A stretch of DNA of 64,000 nucleotides from Agaribacterium haliotis (lineage in GTDB: Bacteria; Pseudomonadota; Gammaproteobacteria; Pseudomonadales; Cellvibrionaceae): the NCBI RefSeq assembly GCF_002312815.1, contig NZ_NKQJ01000005.1:41548-105547 (forward strand), read 5' to 3'. A program made the translations under genes and the position numbers. This document shows positions 18,833-27,029 of the stretch, one piece after another (the first letter of the stretch is position 1; every line of letters begins with the position of its first letter). The notes under the pieces are model-generated. The model did not search any database. It was not told where the DNA came from and was given only the letters and a program-made list of their open reading frames with translations.

Positions 18833-18947
18833 AGCAAAGCGCCGAGCCCGATAGGGCGACCCCGCCAAAGGCGGGAAGGTAAAGAGCCACTGGAGAATCC
18901 AGTGCAAAACCGCTTTAGAATCTACCGTTCTACTAGTTTGGTTTTAT
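18833..18947 (+). ncRNA. tRNA-Cys-linked structured element, copy B
   Basis: Copy B, 157 bp after copy A. The second hairpin is CCCGCC-AAA-GGCGGG (18861-18875): all six base pairs differ in sequence from copy A but pairing, stem length and loop length are kept. The third hairpin is CACTGG-AGAAT-CCAGTG. The tRNA-Cys-complementary segment differs from the tRNA at one base. AAAGCG at the 5' side can pair with CGCTTT at the 3' side (18911-18916), closing a cloverleaf-like shape. Upstream, GGTGCGAT resembles the tRNA-Cys acceptor strand GGCGCGAT. Confidence 0.55.
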
Positions 18948-18976
18948 GCTCATAGAAACTGCCTTCGAAAATTTTA

Positions 18977-19050
18977 GGCGCGATAGCAAAGCGGTTATGC
19001 ACTGGATTGCAAATCCACGTAGCCCGGTTCGACTCCGGGTCGCGCCTCCA
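18977..19050 (+). tRNA. tRNA-Cys (GCA)
   Basis: Acceptor GGCGCGA/TCGCGCC, anticodon GCA in the loop ATTGCAAAT, T-arm CCCGGTTCGACTCCGGG, discriminator T and encoded CCA. 68 bp ahead of tRNA-Leu. A tRNA-Gly gene that often accompanies this pair is not present. Confidence 0.97.
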
Positions 19051-19118
19051 CTTTCTCTATCTTTGTTCCAGTTCTAGGAGCAAAGAATTAAGGTAGGGCC
19101 AACCTACCTAGCTACCCA

Positions 19119-19205
19119 GCCCGGGTGGTGGAATTGGTAGACACAGGAGACTTAAAATCTCCCGATAGCAATATCGTGCCGGTTCAAGTCCGGCCCCGGG
19201 CACCA
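19119..19205 (+). tRNA. tRNA-Leu (UAA)
   Basis: 87-nt class II tRNA with long variable arm; acceptor GCCCGGG/CCCGGGC, anticodon TAA in ACTTAAAAT, CCA encoded. Accessory DNA begins immediately after it, but I found no repeat of its 3' end that would mark an integration site. Confidence 0.97.
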
Positions 19206-19369
19206 TTAGCTTGTTTTAATCTATTTCAAACCGCCTCGATAGTTCCCATAGCTTACCGATACGCATAAGAAAATGATCTTTTCTTGTGTCAGCTTGTTCC
19301 AGTGCATCAGTGCTTTGGTGATGCTGCAAGCAACGTTTCACCCCAACCTTATCGCCTGTTAAGCTTGCC

Positions 19370-19573
19370 CAGCCAACTCGCGAGCATATGAAAGTGGACG
19401 TTGCCCGGTACGTGAAATATTACAACGTGGAGCGTTTGCGCTCTGCTAATGGTGATCAGTCACCAATGGCTTTTGAAAAACAAAGAGAGGCGTCGAAAAA
19501 AAGCGCGCGGGTTCTGCTCGATCAGGGCATGTCCGGCGTGGTGTTTATTCGACCAATAAGCTCAGAGCGTTAG
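19370..19573 (+). pseudogene. IS3-family transposase remnant (OrfB C-terminus)
   Basis: Translation reads TREHMKVDVARYVKYYN, VERLRSANGDQSPMAFEKQ, the end of an IS3-type DDE integrase (the YNxxRxHSxLGxxSP region). The D, D, E core is missing. After FEKQ the frame continues with unrelated residues to the stop at 19573. A fragment only. Confidence 0.75.
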
Positions 19574-19609
19574 TATAAAATTTAGTGTCCGGTTTAAGTT
19601 GACCAGACT

Positions 19610-19709
19610 CGGCCACCTCGGGGACGCTATAGCCCTGCTCACGAACGAGGGCAACCGCCTCTTCTTTAAACTCTTTAGGGTACTGCTTGTAACTACGCTT
19701 TTGCTTCAT
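19610..19709 (-). pseudogene. IS3-family OrfA fragment
   Basis: From an ATG at 19709 on the minus strand: MKQKRSYKQYPKEFKEEAVA, then LVREQGYSVPEVAES, which is the helix-turn-helix start of an IS3 OrfA. Homology stops near 19610. The sequence TGGCACCGGACACTTTAA just upstream of its start looks like the IS terminal repeat. Opposite orientation to the OrfB remnant, so at least two events are involved. Confidence 0.75.
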
Positions 19710-19775
19710 GTGTACACCTTAATCATTGACAGATATAGTCTCTCATTAAAGTGTCCGGTGCCATTAGACCACTTC

Positions 19776-19797
19776 AGTATACTGTCCTCGGAACTCG
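19776..19797 (+). repeat. REP-like inverted repeat, left copy
   Basis: GTATACTGTCCTCGGAACTC. Matches, in inverted orientation, the copy at 20617-20642 and, in direct orientation, the one at 20705-20726. Brackets the DUF3800 gene. Such sequences with TATACTGTCCCCGGAA are familiar near REP-associated transposases. Confidence 0.65.
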
Positions 19798-19869
19798 AGA
19801 CTATGACCATATCATGCAAGTGAGTTGCAAATAACTGATATTCTATTTGAGCACTAGGAGGGCCGAGCT

Positions 19870-20601
19870 TTGACGTGTTCATTTTTCGCACTTGATGAAT
19901 CAGATAATCCAGAAACAAAAATAATATCTATGACGGGCGTCGTCGTACCCGTTTCGGACTATAAAGAGGTTGCTAGAGCAATCTATTCATTTGTACATGA
20001 GATAACTCCTAACGGCATTGGAGGTACACCAGAACTGCATGGATGTGCTCTATTAAAAGGTCATGATTGGGCAACTGATGAGATTCGTCTTAGGTGCTTC
20101 GAGATGGTGGCCAATCTTATAAATCAACTGGAACTCAGAGTAATCAGAACCGGATATTATCGCAGTTCTGTAAAGCTTTTTACCAAGAATGACCCGAAGC
20201 TTCATCAGCTGAACTTCATGAATATGAGTCTGTCGGTTCGAGATGAGCTTGAAAAAGGAGCGGTTATTCCAGTGATTGATGGCTTGGATGAGAAGGTAGG
20301 GAGGACGCTCGCACGGCAGGGGCAACAACCCGCTTTGATGGTCGCTAAAGGATGGAAAGAGTTGTGCAGTATTCAACCGGCAGAAAATATGTGTGAACCA
20401 ATGTTTGCGCCCAGCAGCAACTCGGTATTGATTCAGCTTGTTGATATGGTGGGGTATATGCTTCAAGCGCAGGATTACGAACTAATTGGGAGAGAAACCT
20501 CAGATTTTAAGAAAGAGGTAATACAGCGCTCCAAGATTATGGTTTCATCGTTAGTCGATAATGAAGTAATCAGAATGAAGGGGCCCAGCGAGCACTCATG
20601 A
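19870..20601 (+). CDS. DUF3800 protein
   Basis: 243 residues from a TTG start with an excellent ribosome site (AGGAGGG, 7 bases upstream). The early acidic motif FFALDESDNPE and the late SVLIQLVDMVGYMLQ match the DUF3800 family, thought to have an RNase H-like fold and often found in phage, plasmid or defence islands. No function is established. Base composition is lower in GC than the flanking core genes. Bracketed by inverted REP-like repeats at 19776 and 20617, which suggests it moved in as a unit. Confidence 0.75.
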   Translation: MTCSFFALDESDNPETKIISMTGVVVPVSDYKEVARAIYSFVHEITPNGIGGTPELHGCALLKGHDWATDEIRLRCFEMVANLINQLELRVIRTGYYRSSVKLFTKNDPKLHQLNFMNMSLSVRDELEKGAVIPVIDGLDEKVGRTLARQGQQPALMVAKGWKELCSIQPAENMCEPMFAPSSNSVLIQLVDMVGYMLQAQDYELIGRETSDFKKEVIQRSKIMVSSLVDNEVIRMKGPSEHS

Positions 20602-20616
20602 TGAGGATGATCGAAG

Positions 20617-20642
20617 GAGTTCCGGGGACAGTTACTTAATTG
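20617..20642 (-). repeat. REP-like inverted repeat, right copy
   Basis: GGAGTTCCGGGGACAGTTAC followed by TTAATT. Inverse of the copy at 19776. Together they flank the DUF3800 gene 94 bp upstream and 16 bp downstream. Confidence 0.65.
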
Positions 20643-20704
20643 AATTTCTACTCTTGGCCGAACAGGGCAGGAGGTGGTAATCGACCCGAAGCGGCTGTTG
20701 AGTT

Positions 20705-20726
20705 AGGTATACTGTCCCCGGAATTC
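20705..20726 (+). repeat. REP-like repeat, third copy
   Basis: GGTATACTGTCCCCGGAATTC. Inverted relative to the copy 70 bp upstream, giving a pair that could fold into a large hairpin. It abuts the truncated helicase gene. Confidence 0.65.
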
Positions 20727-20731
20727 GGCCA

Positions 20732-20908
20732 GAAAATAACTTAGACCTAAGCGAAGATGAGAAAGTAGTAGCTCGTGAAGAGTCTACAAGGAAGCTGTAC
20801 GTTGCAATGACGCGTGCAGGTCAGAACTTGCTTCTGTTTTCTACAGAAAGGCTGCCAAGCCGAGTAGAGGCGCATCTAAGTGTCGATGAATCGTTAGCTA
20901 AGGCTTGA
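20732..20908 (+). pseudogene. UvrD/Rep-type helicase, C-terminal remnant
   Basis: Open frame without a start, ending TGA at 20906-20908. It encodes ENNLDLSEDEKVVAREESTR, KLYVAMTRAGQNLLLFSTER. RKLxYVAMTRA is helicase motif VI of the UvrD/PcrA/RecB superfamily 1. All earlier motifs are missing; the frame is cut at the REP-like repeat. The parent could be a repair helicase or a defence helicase such as a GajB-type protein; the fragment cannot tell them apart. Confidence 0.75.
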
Positions 20909-20918
20909 GGAGAGAGGA

Positions 20919-21659
20919 ATGCCTAATCCAGTTATGCTTGAGGTGACGGAAGTTACAGGTCGCGCTAAGCAAGGTGTCACTGAGCCTTATATTTGCCGCT
21001 GTAGCGATGGTTATGAATACTTTGTTAAAGGTAAAGACGCTGGCCGATCCAGCCAGATTTATGAGTGGGTTGCTGGTTGCCTGGGGCGAGCTTTGGGTTT
21101 GCCTATTCCTCATTTCGAGATTGTTCACGTTGACGAGGCGTTTTTGGATATCCCGGAGTTTAGGGGGATTGGAGCTGGGCCGGCGTTTGCATCCCGAAAG
21201 CGGCTTCTAAATGAGCTCACAATCAGTTTACTTTCCAAGGTGCCTGTTCATACACAGCAAAAGCTGCTGCTGTTTGATCACTGGGTTCAGAACGGTGATC
21301 GAACCTTGAGCCTAAATGGCGGTAATCCTAACCTCTTCTGGGAGCCTGGAGAGCAGCAACTTGTGGTAATCGACCATAACCAGGCATTTGATGTGGGCTA
21401 TTGCGTTCAGGATACCTTCAATTATCATGTCTTCCGCGCGCAAGCGGACTCGGTGTTTTCTGATCTCGCTCAGCGCTGCGAGCTGAGTGATCAGCTTGCC
21501 TCTTGTTTGCTGAATTTGGATGATATTCTTGCTCAAATCCCCGAAGATTGGCGATTTTTGGATGAGGATAGGCAGCAGGAGTCGGTACACTTGAGTGACG
21601 CGCAAATACGCACCATACTGAATAGATACGAAAACGAACAATTTTGGACAGAACGATGA
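20919..21659 (+). CDS. HipA-like kinase (HipA_2 type)
   Basis: 246 residues, about half the length of E. coli HipA. Kinase-like features: K37 in YFVKGK, catalytic loop DHWVQNGDR (120-128) with N138 following, and VIDHNQAF (150-157) in the place of the DFG motif. The N-terminal HipA subdomain is missing, as in the short HipA_2 family. A strong ribosome site (GAGAGGA) precedes the ATG. It overlaps the DUF3037 gene by ATGA, so the two are coupled. No HipB-type gene is adjacent. Substrate unknown; toxin-like protein kinase is the likeliest idea. Confidence 0.75.
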   Translation: MPNPVMLEVTEVTGRAKQGVTEPYICRCSDGYEYFVKGKDAGRSSQIYEWVAGCLGRALGLPIPHFEIVHVDEAFLDIPEFRGIGAGPAFASRKRLLNELTISLLSKVPVHTQQKLLLFDHWVQNGDRTLSLNGGNPNLFWEPGEQQLVVIDHNQAFDVGYCVQDTFNYHVFRAQADSVFSDLAQRCELSDQLASCLLNLDDILAQIPEDWRFLDEDRQQESVHLSDAQIRTILNRYENEQFWTER

Positions 21660-22471
21660 ATCGGAATGTGAATAAGCAGCTGTGTCGCTACGCCATCATT
21701 CGTTTCACTCCGTTTGTAGAGACGGAGGAGTTTGCCAATATTGGTGTGTTTATGCAGAGTCCTAAAGGCTTGCAATTTAAGCTGGAGCTGCGCAAGCAGG
21801 CTCGGATAACGCATTTTTTTGATGATTTAAACCCGGATGTATTTAGACAAGCCTTGCGTGAGCTTAAGCAAGAATTAGAGCGTATTTGTGAGCTTGGCAA
21901 TTATGGCCCGGGCACTAAGCAGCTTGAAGCTTTGTTCAACGAAGTTGTGCGCCCTAGAGAAACGCTTTTGAACTTTAGTGATGTAAAAGCGGGCCTGTAT
22001 CTTGATCCTGTAAAAGCGTTGGATGATGTTTTTTCTCATTTTGTGAGGCGGAATTTTGTTACTCCAGAGTATAAAGAGCAGGCGATGGAAAAGTCTGTGC
22101 GCGGTATTCTCAAAGAGGCTGATCTTAATGGTTTATACAAGAGAAAAGAGCTAGGTGACAGCCTTTACAAAATGACTTTTCCTTTTGTGAAACAAGCAGA
22201 AAGTGGCACACGAGCTATCAAGCCTTTGCATTTGGCTTACGAAAAAGCGACCGATGTGATCAATCACGGTGGGCAGTGGTTATTTAAGATTAATGAACTC
22301 AGAAATAGAAATGTTCTCGGTGAGAATTTGTTGCTTACCTTGGATTCTGAGCCTGCTAATCATGATGCCAAGGATGCTTATCACGATATTAAGAGACGCT
22401 TTCAGCGCGACTGTATTGCGCACACTGAAAACAGCAATAGAAATGAAATTTTGACTTTTGCCCGGTCTTAG
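21656..22471 (+). CDS. DUF3037 protein, partner of the HipA-like kinase
   Basis: 271 residues. Begins MNRNVNKQLCRYAIIRFTPF, then VETEEFANIGVFM, the typical DUF3037 start. The ATG at 21656 overlaps the kinase stop (ATGA) and is preferred over the ATG at 21644. DUF3037 genes are recurrently found next to HipA_2 genes. Role unknown; antitoxin, adaptor or substrate are all possible. The rest is mostly helical and charged, without membrane segments. Confidence 0.75.
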   Translation: MNRNVNKQLCRYAIIRFTPFVETEEFANIGVFMQSPKGLQFKLELRKQARITHFFDDLNPDVFRQALRELKQELERICELGNYGPGTKQLEALFNEVVRPRETLLNFSDVKAGLYLDPVKALDDVFSHFVRRNFVTPEYKEQAMEKSVRGILKEADLNGLYKRKELGDSLYKMTFPFVKQAESGTRAIKPLHLAYEKATDVINHGGQWLFKINELRNRNVLGENLLLTLDSEPANHDAKDAYHDIKRRFQRDCIAHTENSNRNEILTFARS

Positions 22472-22652
22472 CTTGAGAGTAGTGCTTTAGCCTTTGGCCT
22501 AAGAGTTAATAAAATTTTGCAAGTCTTGCGAGGCCAGGGCTTCTATCTTGCATTCAGCCAAAGCGGTCAATGCAAAACTGAAGTCCTGATCCTATTCCGC
22601 GTCGTTTAATCCTTAAAAAGCAAGCGCGCCTAACTCAGTACCCCTCAATCAC

Positions 22653-24263
22653 CTACGCAGCATCTTGCGCTTTTCCCTTCTGAGCATGAGCCAAATACTC
22701 AGCATAAGTACCCTGGTAGTCGTAAATACGCTGATCTTTAATCTCAATAACCCGCGTCGCCAGCGATGAAACAAACTCCCTGTCGTGGCTTACAAAAATA
22801 ATGGTGCCGTCGTATTTTTCTAACGCGATGTTTAGCGCTTCGATCGATTCCATGTCCAGGTGGTTGGTTGGCTCGTCCATGACTAAGACGTTGGTGTCCA
22901 TCATCATCAGTTTGCCAAAGAGCAGTCGGTTTTTCTCTCCACCGGAACAAACGCGTACTTTTTTGTTGGCGTCGTCTGCAGTGAATAACAAGCGGCCAAG
23001 CATGCCCCTTACGGCAAGGTCGTCGTGCTTGGGTTGGCGCCATTGAGACATCCATTCAAATAGGCTTAGGTCACAATCAAAATCTGCGGTGCTGTCTTGT
23101 GGGCAGTAGCCGATGTTCGCGTTTTCTGCCCATTTGATGGTGCCATTGTTAGCTTCTAGCTCGCCGACAAGGCAGCGCAGGAAGGTAGATTTGCCGGCGC
23201 CATTTTCTCCGATAACTGCAAGGCGCGCTCCGGCTTCTAAGATAATATCGCCTTGTGAGAACAGGGTTTCTCCGTCGTAACCGTGTGCTAGGTCTTCGAG
23301 TATTAATGCCTGGCGGTGCAGTTTTTTGCACTGTTGGTAGCTGATATACGGTTTTTGTCGGCTAGAGGCTTTGATTTCGTTAAGTGAAATTTTCTCTAAG
23401 CGCTTAGCGCGTGAGCTCGCTTGTTTTGCTTTGGATGCGTTGGCAGAAAAGCGATTTACGAATGATTGTAAGTCTTCCATTTCTGCGGTTTTTTTAGCGT
23501 TCTCGGCGTGCAGCTGCTCTTGAATGAGTGTTGAAGCCGCAATAAAGGCTTCGTAGTTGCCGGGGAAGATGCGCAGGCCGCCGTAGTCGATATCGGCCAT
23601 GTGTGTGCATACGGAATTTAGGAAGTGGCGGTCATGCGAGATGATGATCATTGTGCATTTGCGCTCGTTCAACACGCGGGCAAGCCAGCTGATGGTGTGG
23701 ATGTCCAGGTTGTTGGTTGGCTCATCCAGCAGTAATACGTCGGGGTTGGAGAATAGGGCTTGGGCAAGTAGTACCCGAACTTTGTAGCCGGGTGCGACTT
23801 CTGTCATTGGGCCAAAGTGAAATTCTTCGGCGATGCCTGCCTCTAGCAAAATATCGCCGGCGCGGCTTTCTGCGCTGTAACCATCCATCTCCGCAAATTG
23901 TGTTTCGAGTTCGGCGACGATCATGCCTTCTTCTTCGGACATTTCGGGCAGGCTGTAGATGCGTTCGCGCTCTTGTTTTACTCGCCACAATTCGGTGTCG
24001 CCCTGGATGACGGCATCAATCACGCTGAACTGCTCAAAGGCGAATTGATCCTGACTCAAGGTACCGACCTTGGCGCCCGGATCAAAGGTGACGGTGCCAG
24101 AGGTGGGGGCCAGTTCGCCGCTTAAGATCTTCATAAAGGTCGACTTGCCACAACCATTGGCACCGATCAGGCCGTAGCGCTTGCCGGCATCAAACTTTAC
24201 GGATATGTCTTCGAACAGCGGCTCGGCGCCAAATTGAATGGTGATATTTGCAGTAGAAATCAA
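22653..24263 (-). CDS. ybiT: ABC-F ATPase, YbiT type
   Basis: 536 residues with two ABC domains and no membrane segments. First domain: Walker [23 protein letters not shown]; second: [12 protein letters not shown], signature [23 protein letters not shown]. Between them a charged linker (about 240-320) that would reach the ribosomal P-site. The segment [16 protein letters not shown] is particular to YbiT. ABC-F proteins act on ribosomes rather than as transporters. Starts with TTG (24263); no better in-frame start is visible. Confidence 0.92.
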   Translation of the reverse strand: MISTANITIQFGAEPLFEDISVKFDAGKRYGLIGANGCGKSTFMKILSGELAPTSGTVTFDPGAKVGTLSQDQFAFEQFSVIDAVIQGDTELWRVKQERERIYSLPEMSEEEGMIVAELETQFAEMDGYSAESRAGDILLEAGIAEEFHFGPMTEVAPGYKVRVLLAQALFSNPDVLLLDEPTNNLDIHTISWLARVLNERKCTMIIISHDRHFLNSVCTHMADIDYGGLRIFPGNYEAFIAASTLIQEQLHAENAKKTAEMEDLQSFVNRFSANASKAKQASSRAKRLEKISLNEIKASSRQKPYISYQQCKKLHRQALILEDLAHGYDGETLFSQGDIILEAGARLAVIGENGAGKSTFLRCLVGELEANNGTIKWAENANIGYCPQDSTADFDCDLSLFEWMSQWRQPKHDDLAVRGMLGRLLFTADDANKKVRVCSGGEKNRLLFGKLMMMDTNVLVMDEPTNHLDMESIEALNIALEKYDGTIIFVSHDREFVSSLATRVIEIKDQRIYDYQGTYAEYLAHAQKGKAQDAA

Positions 24264-24408
24264 GGAGGAAGTCCAGTTTGGTAGAGGTCGAAGAGCTGGA
24301 TAAAGCCGCTGCTCTGGAAGCGCGCGAACTATAGAGAGTTGAGGGTGCCTTGTCGAGTGAATAGTTTAAATACTGTACGGTGGGGGCTTTGCTGATTACG
24401 TTGTTCGA

Positions 24409-24735
24409 GTGCCAAAGCTGTATGATGGGTCACGCAATACAGTTACGAGTTTCAGTCAAATGCAGTCAGACCCTAAGAAGCTAGTTGGGAAGAATCAGCA
24501 GCTTATACACGCCGATGCGGTAAAGGTGGTTTCCCATACCCAGCGAGATCAGGATAAGTGGGTTTTGCATTCGCTTATGATTGAAGGCTGGGATGTGCCG
24601 TTTAAGTTTAAGCGCAAAGGTAATTACCAAAGCTTGAAGGGGGCTAGGGTGAACCTGACTTACTACCCGGCGGAGGAGGCTGTGGCGGGTATTCGTTTTG
24701 AGCTTATGAAGGTTGTGCGGGTTAAGCGTGCTTAA
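24409..24735 (+). CDS. Conserved hypothetical protein
   Basis: 108 residues from a GTG start. Divergent from ybiT across 145 bp. Contains KVVSHTQRDQDKWVLHSLMI, EGWDVPFKFKRKGNYQSLKG and a beta-rich C-terminus. No signal peptide, membrane segment or recognised domain. Composition and a long open frame argue that it is coding; function unknown. Confidence 0.65.
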   Translation: MPKLYDGSRNTVTSFSQMQSDPKKLVGKNQQLIHADAVKVVSHTQRDQDKWVLHSLMIEGWDVPFKFKRKGNYQSLKGARVNLTYYPAEEAVAGIRFELMKVVRVKRA

Positions 24736-24845
24736 GGCTGTTGAGCTGCTTATTAAAGCTTCCGAGCGCACTTTGACCCTTTCCCAGCACCTTACCGACC
24801 CTTCCCTAGGGGTAGGGAGGGCTTCCCTAGTACTTAGCTGTCGAC

Positions 24846-25013
24846 ATGTACGCATTTTATGTGCGTTTAGGGGTAAGCCGGGCAACGTTGCAAAAAATGG
24901 AAAAAGGGGACTTGTCTGTATCTTTGGAGAAGTACTATCGCGCCGCTCAGTTATTAGGTGTCCAGGATACATTTGACGGGCTCTTCGATATGGAAGAGGA
25001 CTTTTTTCAGTAA
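24846..25013 (+). pseudogene. HipB-like HTH antitoxin remnant
   Basis: 55 codons: RLGVSRATLQKMEKGDLSVS is the recognition half of a Cro/C1 helix-turn-helix as found in HipB-type antitoxins, then LEKYYRAAQLLGV and an acidic tail. The first helices are absent in frame, although ELLIKASERTLTLSQ in another frame just upstream looks like them, so a frameshift or small deletion is likely. Another out-of-frame coding-like piece follows to 25134. No hipA follows. Confidence 0.6.
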
Positions 25014-25148
25014 GTGAAGTCCGAAAGCGTTTTGACCTGTACTTAAATACCAGCTTGCTTCATGAACAGAAAGTCGTTGAAGCGGTGATTATCGAAGGTC
25101 AGGGCCACGTTGATAAGGGTATCCCGGCAGAATAGGCCAATAATCGTA

Positions 25149-25580
25149 CTAAACAATTTCGACGCCGCCCGCAGAGTTTTGTTCAAAAATTACGGTATCC
25201 AAAATCGCATCTAAAATAGCGTCTTCGGCTTCAAGGTTGGCGGCGATGGCAATAGCTAGTGTCTCTTCGGCGCGTTTTTGTGATTTTTTTGCACGTTTTT
25301 CGAGTTTATCCAGTTCGTGCTGATGTTTTTGTTGTTGCAGGCTTGTTTGCGGCATGCGCTTGAGTTCGTTGATCCAGTTGTCCAGCTGTTGTTGTTTGCT
25401 GTTAATACGCTTTTGGTTGCGTTCAATACTTGTGCGTATATTTGTTAGCGCCGTTTCAACGTTTTGTTTGTGTTTGTTGTCGAGCGTGTCGATGCGCTGG
25501 ATACTATGGTCAAAGTGCTCACCGAGGTGGTGGCAACTGTGCTTGATGTGTTTATTTAATTCAATCAGCGAAAAAGTCAT
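25149..25580 (-). CDS. Coiled-coil protein of unknown function
   Basis: 143 residues, nearly all helix. Heptad-like charged repeats run from about 30 to 110 (SIERNQKRINSKQQQLDNWI, ELDKLEKRAKKSQKRAEETL). No signal peptide or membrane segment. The end is acidic (EAEDAILDAILDTVIFEQ). Stands alone between two minus-strand genes. Function not inferred. Confidence 0.65.
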   Translation of the reverse strand: MTFSLIELNKHIKHSCHHLGEHFDHSIQRIDTLDNKHKQNVETALTNIRTSIERNQKRINSKQQQLDNWINELKRMPQTSLQQQKHQHELDKLEKRAKKSQKRAEETLAIAIAANLEAEDAILDAILDTVIFEQNSAGGVEIV

Positions 25581-25775
25581 ATAAATATCCTGTGCTTCTG
25601 CGATAGATTTATCGCATTCATAGTTTGAGTAAGTACAGTTTATTTATTTGTTGGCTGATGGCTGTGTGAATACATTGGGTGAAAGTGTGTTTTCTGTAGC
25701 CGTAACGAGGTTGTCCATGAAGTCTGCATTGCAGGCTCAGGTTGAATAGAATTAAAGGAAAGGTATTCTGGGCTA

Positions 25776-26747
25776 CTAGTCGCGGGTGGCAGCACTTAAC
25801 TTAACGGCGATGCTGTGTTGGTTGCGCTGTTTATCGGTGCTGGTTTTATCGGGGCTATCGCTTAAAAATTGATAATCTGCCCAATAGATCTGTTCATTGC
25901 CCTCGGCAAGTAGCAGGTTGAAATCTTGCTGTACGGCATCGGCGTAGATGCTGCCTTCGGCATGGCTTAAGATCTTGTCTAAGTTAGCCCTTATTTTTTT
26001 TAGTTTGTCATTGGCATAGGCTGTATTAGTGAAACTTGATGTCGTGTGTGCTGCCCAGGCGTTCCAATAATCGTCAAACATTTGCGATGTCTGCTGAACA
26101 ATCGGGCCAAACGCCAGTACATCCAGGTCGCCAAAGTTTAGATCTTTGCGCGCGCCAAAATATTCGCTTGCAATATTTCTGCCGCCGATAATTGTAACCT
26201 GATTGTCGCTAATTAACGCTTTGTTGTGCATGCGACGGTTTAGCTGCGAAAAATTGTGTAGATCCATCAGGCGGAAATTGCGGTAGGCAAAAGGGTTGTA
26301 GATACGCAGTTCGATATTTGGGTGGGCATTCATGGCAATGATGGCATCGTCCAGGCCAGCGCTTAAAAAGTCATCGAGTAAGATGCGTACTTTCACACCG
26401 CGATCAGCGGCTTTAATTAAAGCGTGAGCAAAAGCCTGGCCGGCTAAGTCATCTTTAATCAGGTAGTACTGGGCGTCTATGCTGTGTTCGGCTTTTTCAA
26501 TCAGCAAGAGCCTTGCCGCGAGCGCTTCGACCCCGTCGTCGAGCAACCTAAACGCTGATAGGCTCGCAGCTTTGTCTTGCATAACATCGCTATGTATCTG
26601 GCCAAAATAGCTCTGTTTTGTAGTGTCGGGCTTTACACTGTAAGACTGGGTTCTAAAGCTGCTGTGGTTAATCGATGCGCAGCCACCGATAAGCACGCCG
26701 CAGCTGATTATTAAGACGATTAGGGTCACTAGTTTGTAGATACTCAT
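25776..26747 (-). CDS. Phospholipase-D-like lipoprotein with a single HKD motif
   Basis: 323 residues. Lipoprotein signal with lipobox LIGGC (Cys 23). PLD fold with EHSIDAQYYLIKDDLAGQ and one HKD motif MHNKALISDN; the following GGRNIASEYFGAR is typical of the ClsC/YmdC cardiolipin-synthase relatives. Those have about 500 residues and two HKD motifs; here the frame ends after the first half, and no second motif is found downstream in any frame. Either a truncated gene or a single-HKD enzyme that must pair with itself. Confidence 0.8.
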   Translation of the reverse strand: MSIYKLVTLIVLIISCGVLIGGCASINHSSFRTQSYSVKPDTTKQSYFGQIHSDVMQDKAASLSAFRLLDDGVEALAARLLLIEKAEHSIDAQYYLIKDDLAGQAFAHALIKAADRGVKVRILLDDFLSAGLDDAIIAMNAHPNIELRIYNPFAYRNFRLMDLHNFSQLNRRMHNKALISDNQVTIIGGRNIASEYFGARKDLNFGDLDVLAFGPIVQQTSQMFDDYWNAWAAHTTSSFTNTAYANDKLKKIRANLDKILSHAEGSIYADAVQQDFNLLLAEGNEQIYWADYQFLSDSPDKTSTDKQRNQHSIAVKLSAATRD

Positions 26748-27029
26748 TGCTGGTCAGCTCCACAGCACAGTGCTTTGTTGCCACTTAGGTATAGGGCGGT
26801 CTGTTATGCCGCTATGGTGACGGCAATGGCTTGAAATTGATGTGTGCACAATGGGCTTAAAAGTGACTTGCTCGAGTGTGTGTTCTTGGAAGTCAGGCGC
26901 CGGGCAGGCTTTTGCTCAGCCTACTATTCTTAATATTTGATTCGGTTTGTGCTTGATACGAATGATTACCGCTTTCTAACTCGTACCCGCTCGCACCAAA
27001 CCATTACTAAGCGACTGCAAGAGGCCTGC

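Noticed and set aside
18820..18860. Integron attC site (GCCTAAC before element B)
   Set aside because: No matching GTTAGGC partner core and no integrase; the 7-bp match is likely chance.
19119..22650. Integrative element using the tRNA-Leu 3' end as attachment site
   Set aside because: No repeat of the tRNA 3' end and no integrase gene found downstream.
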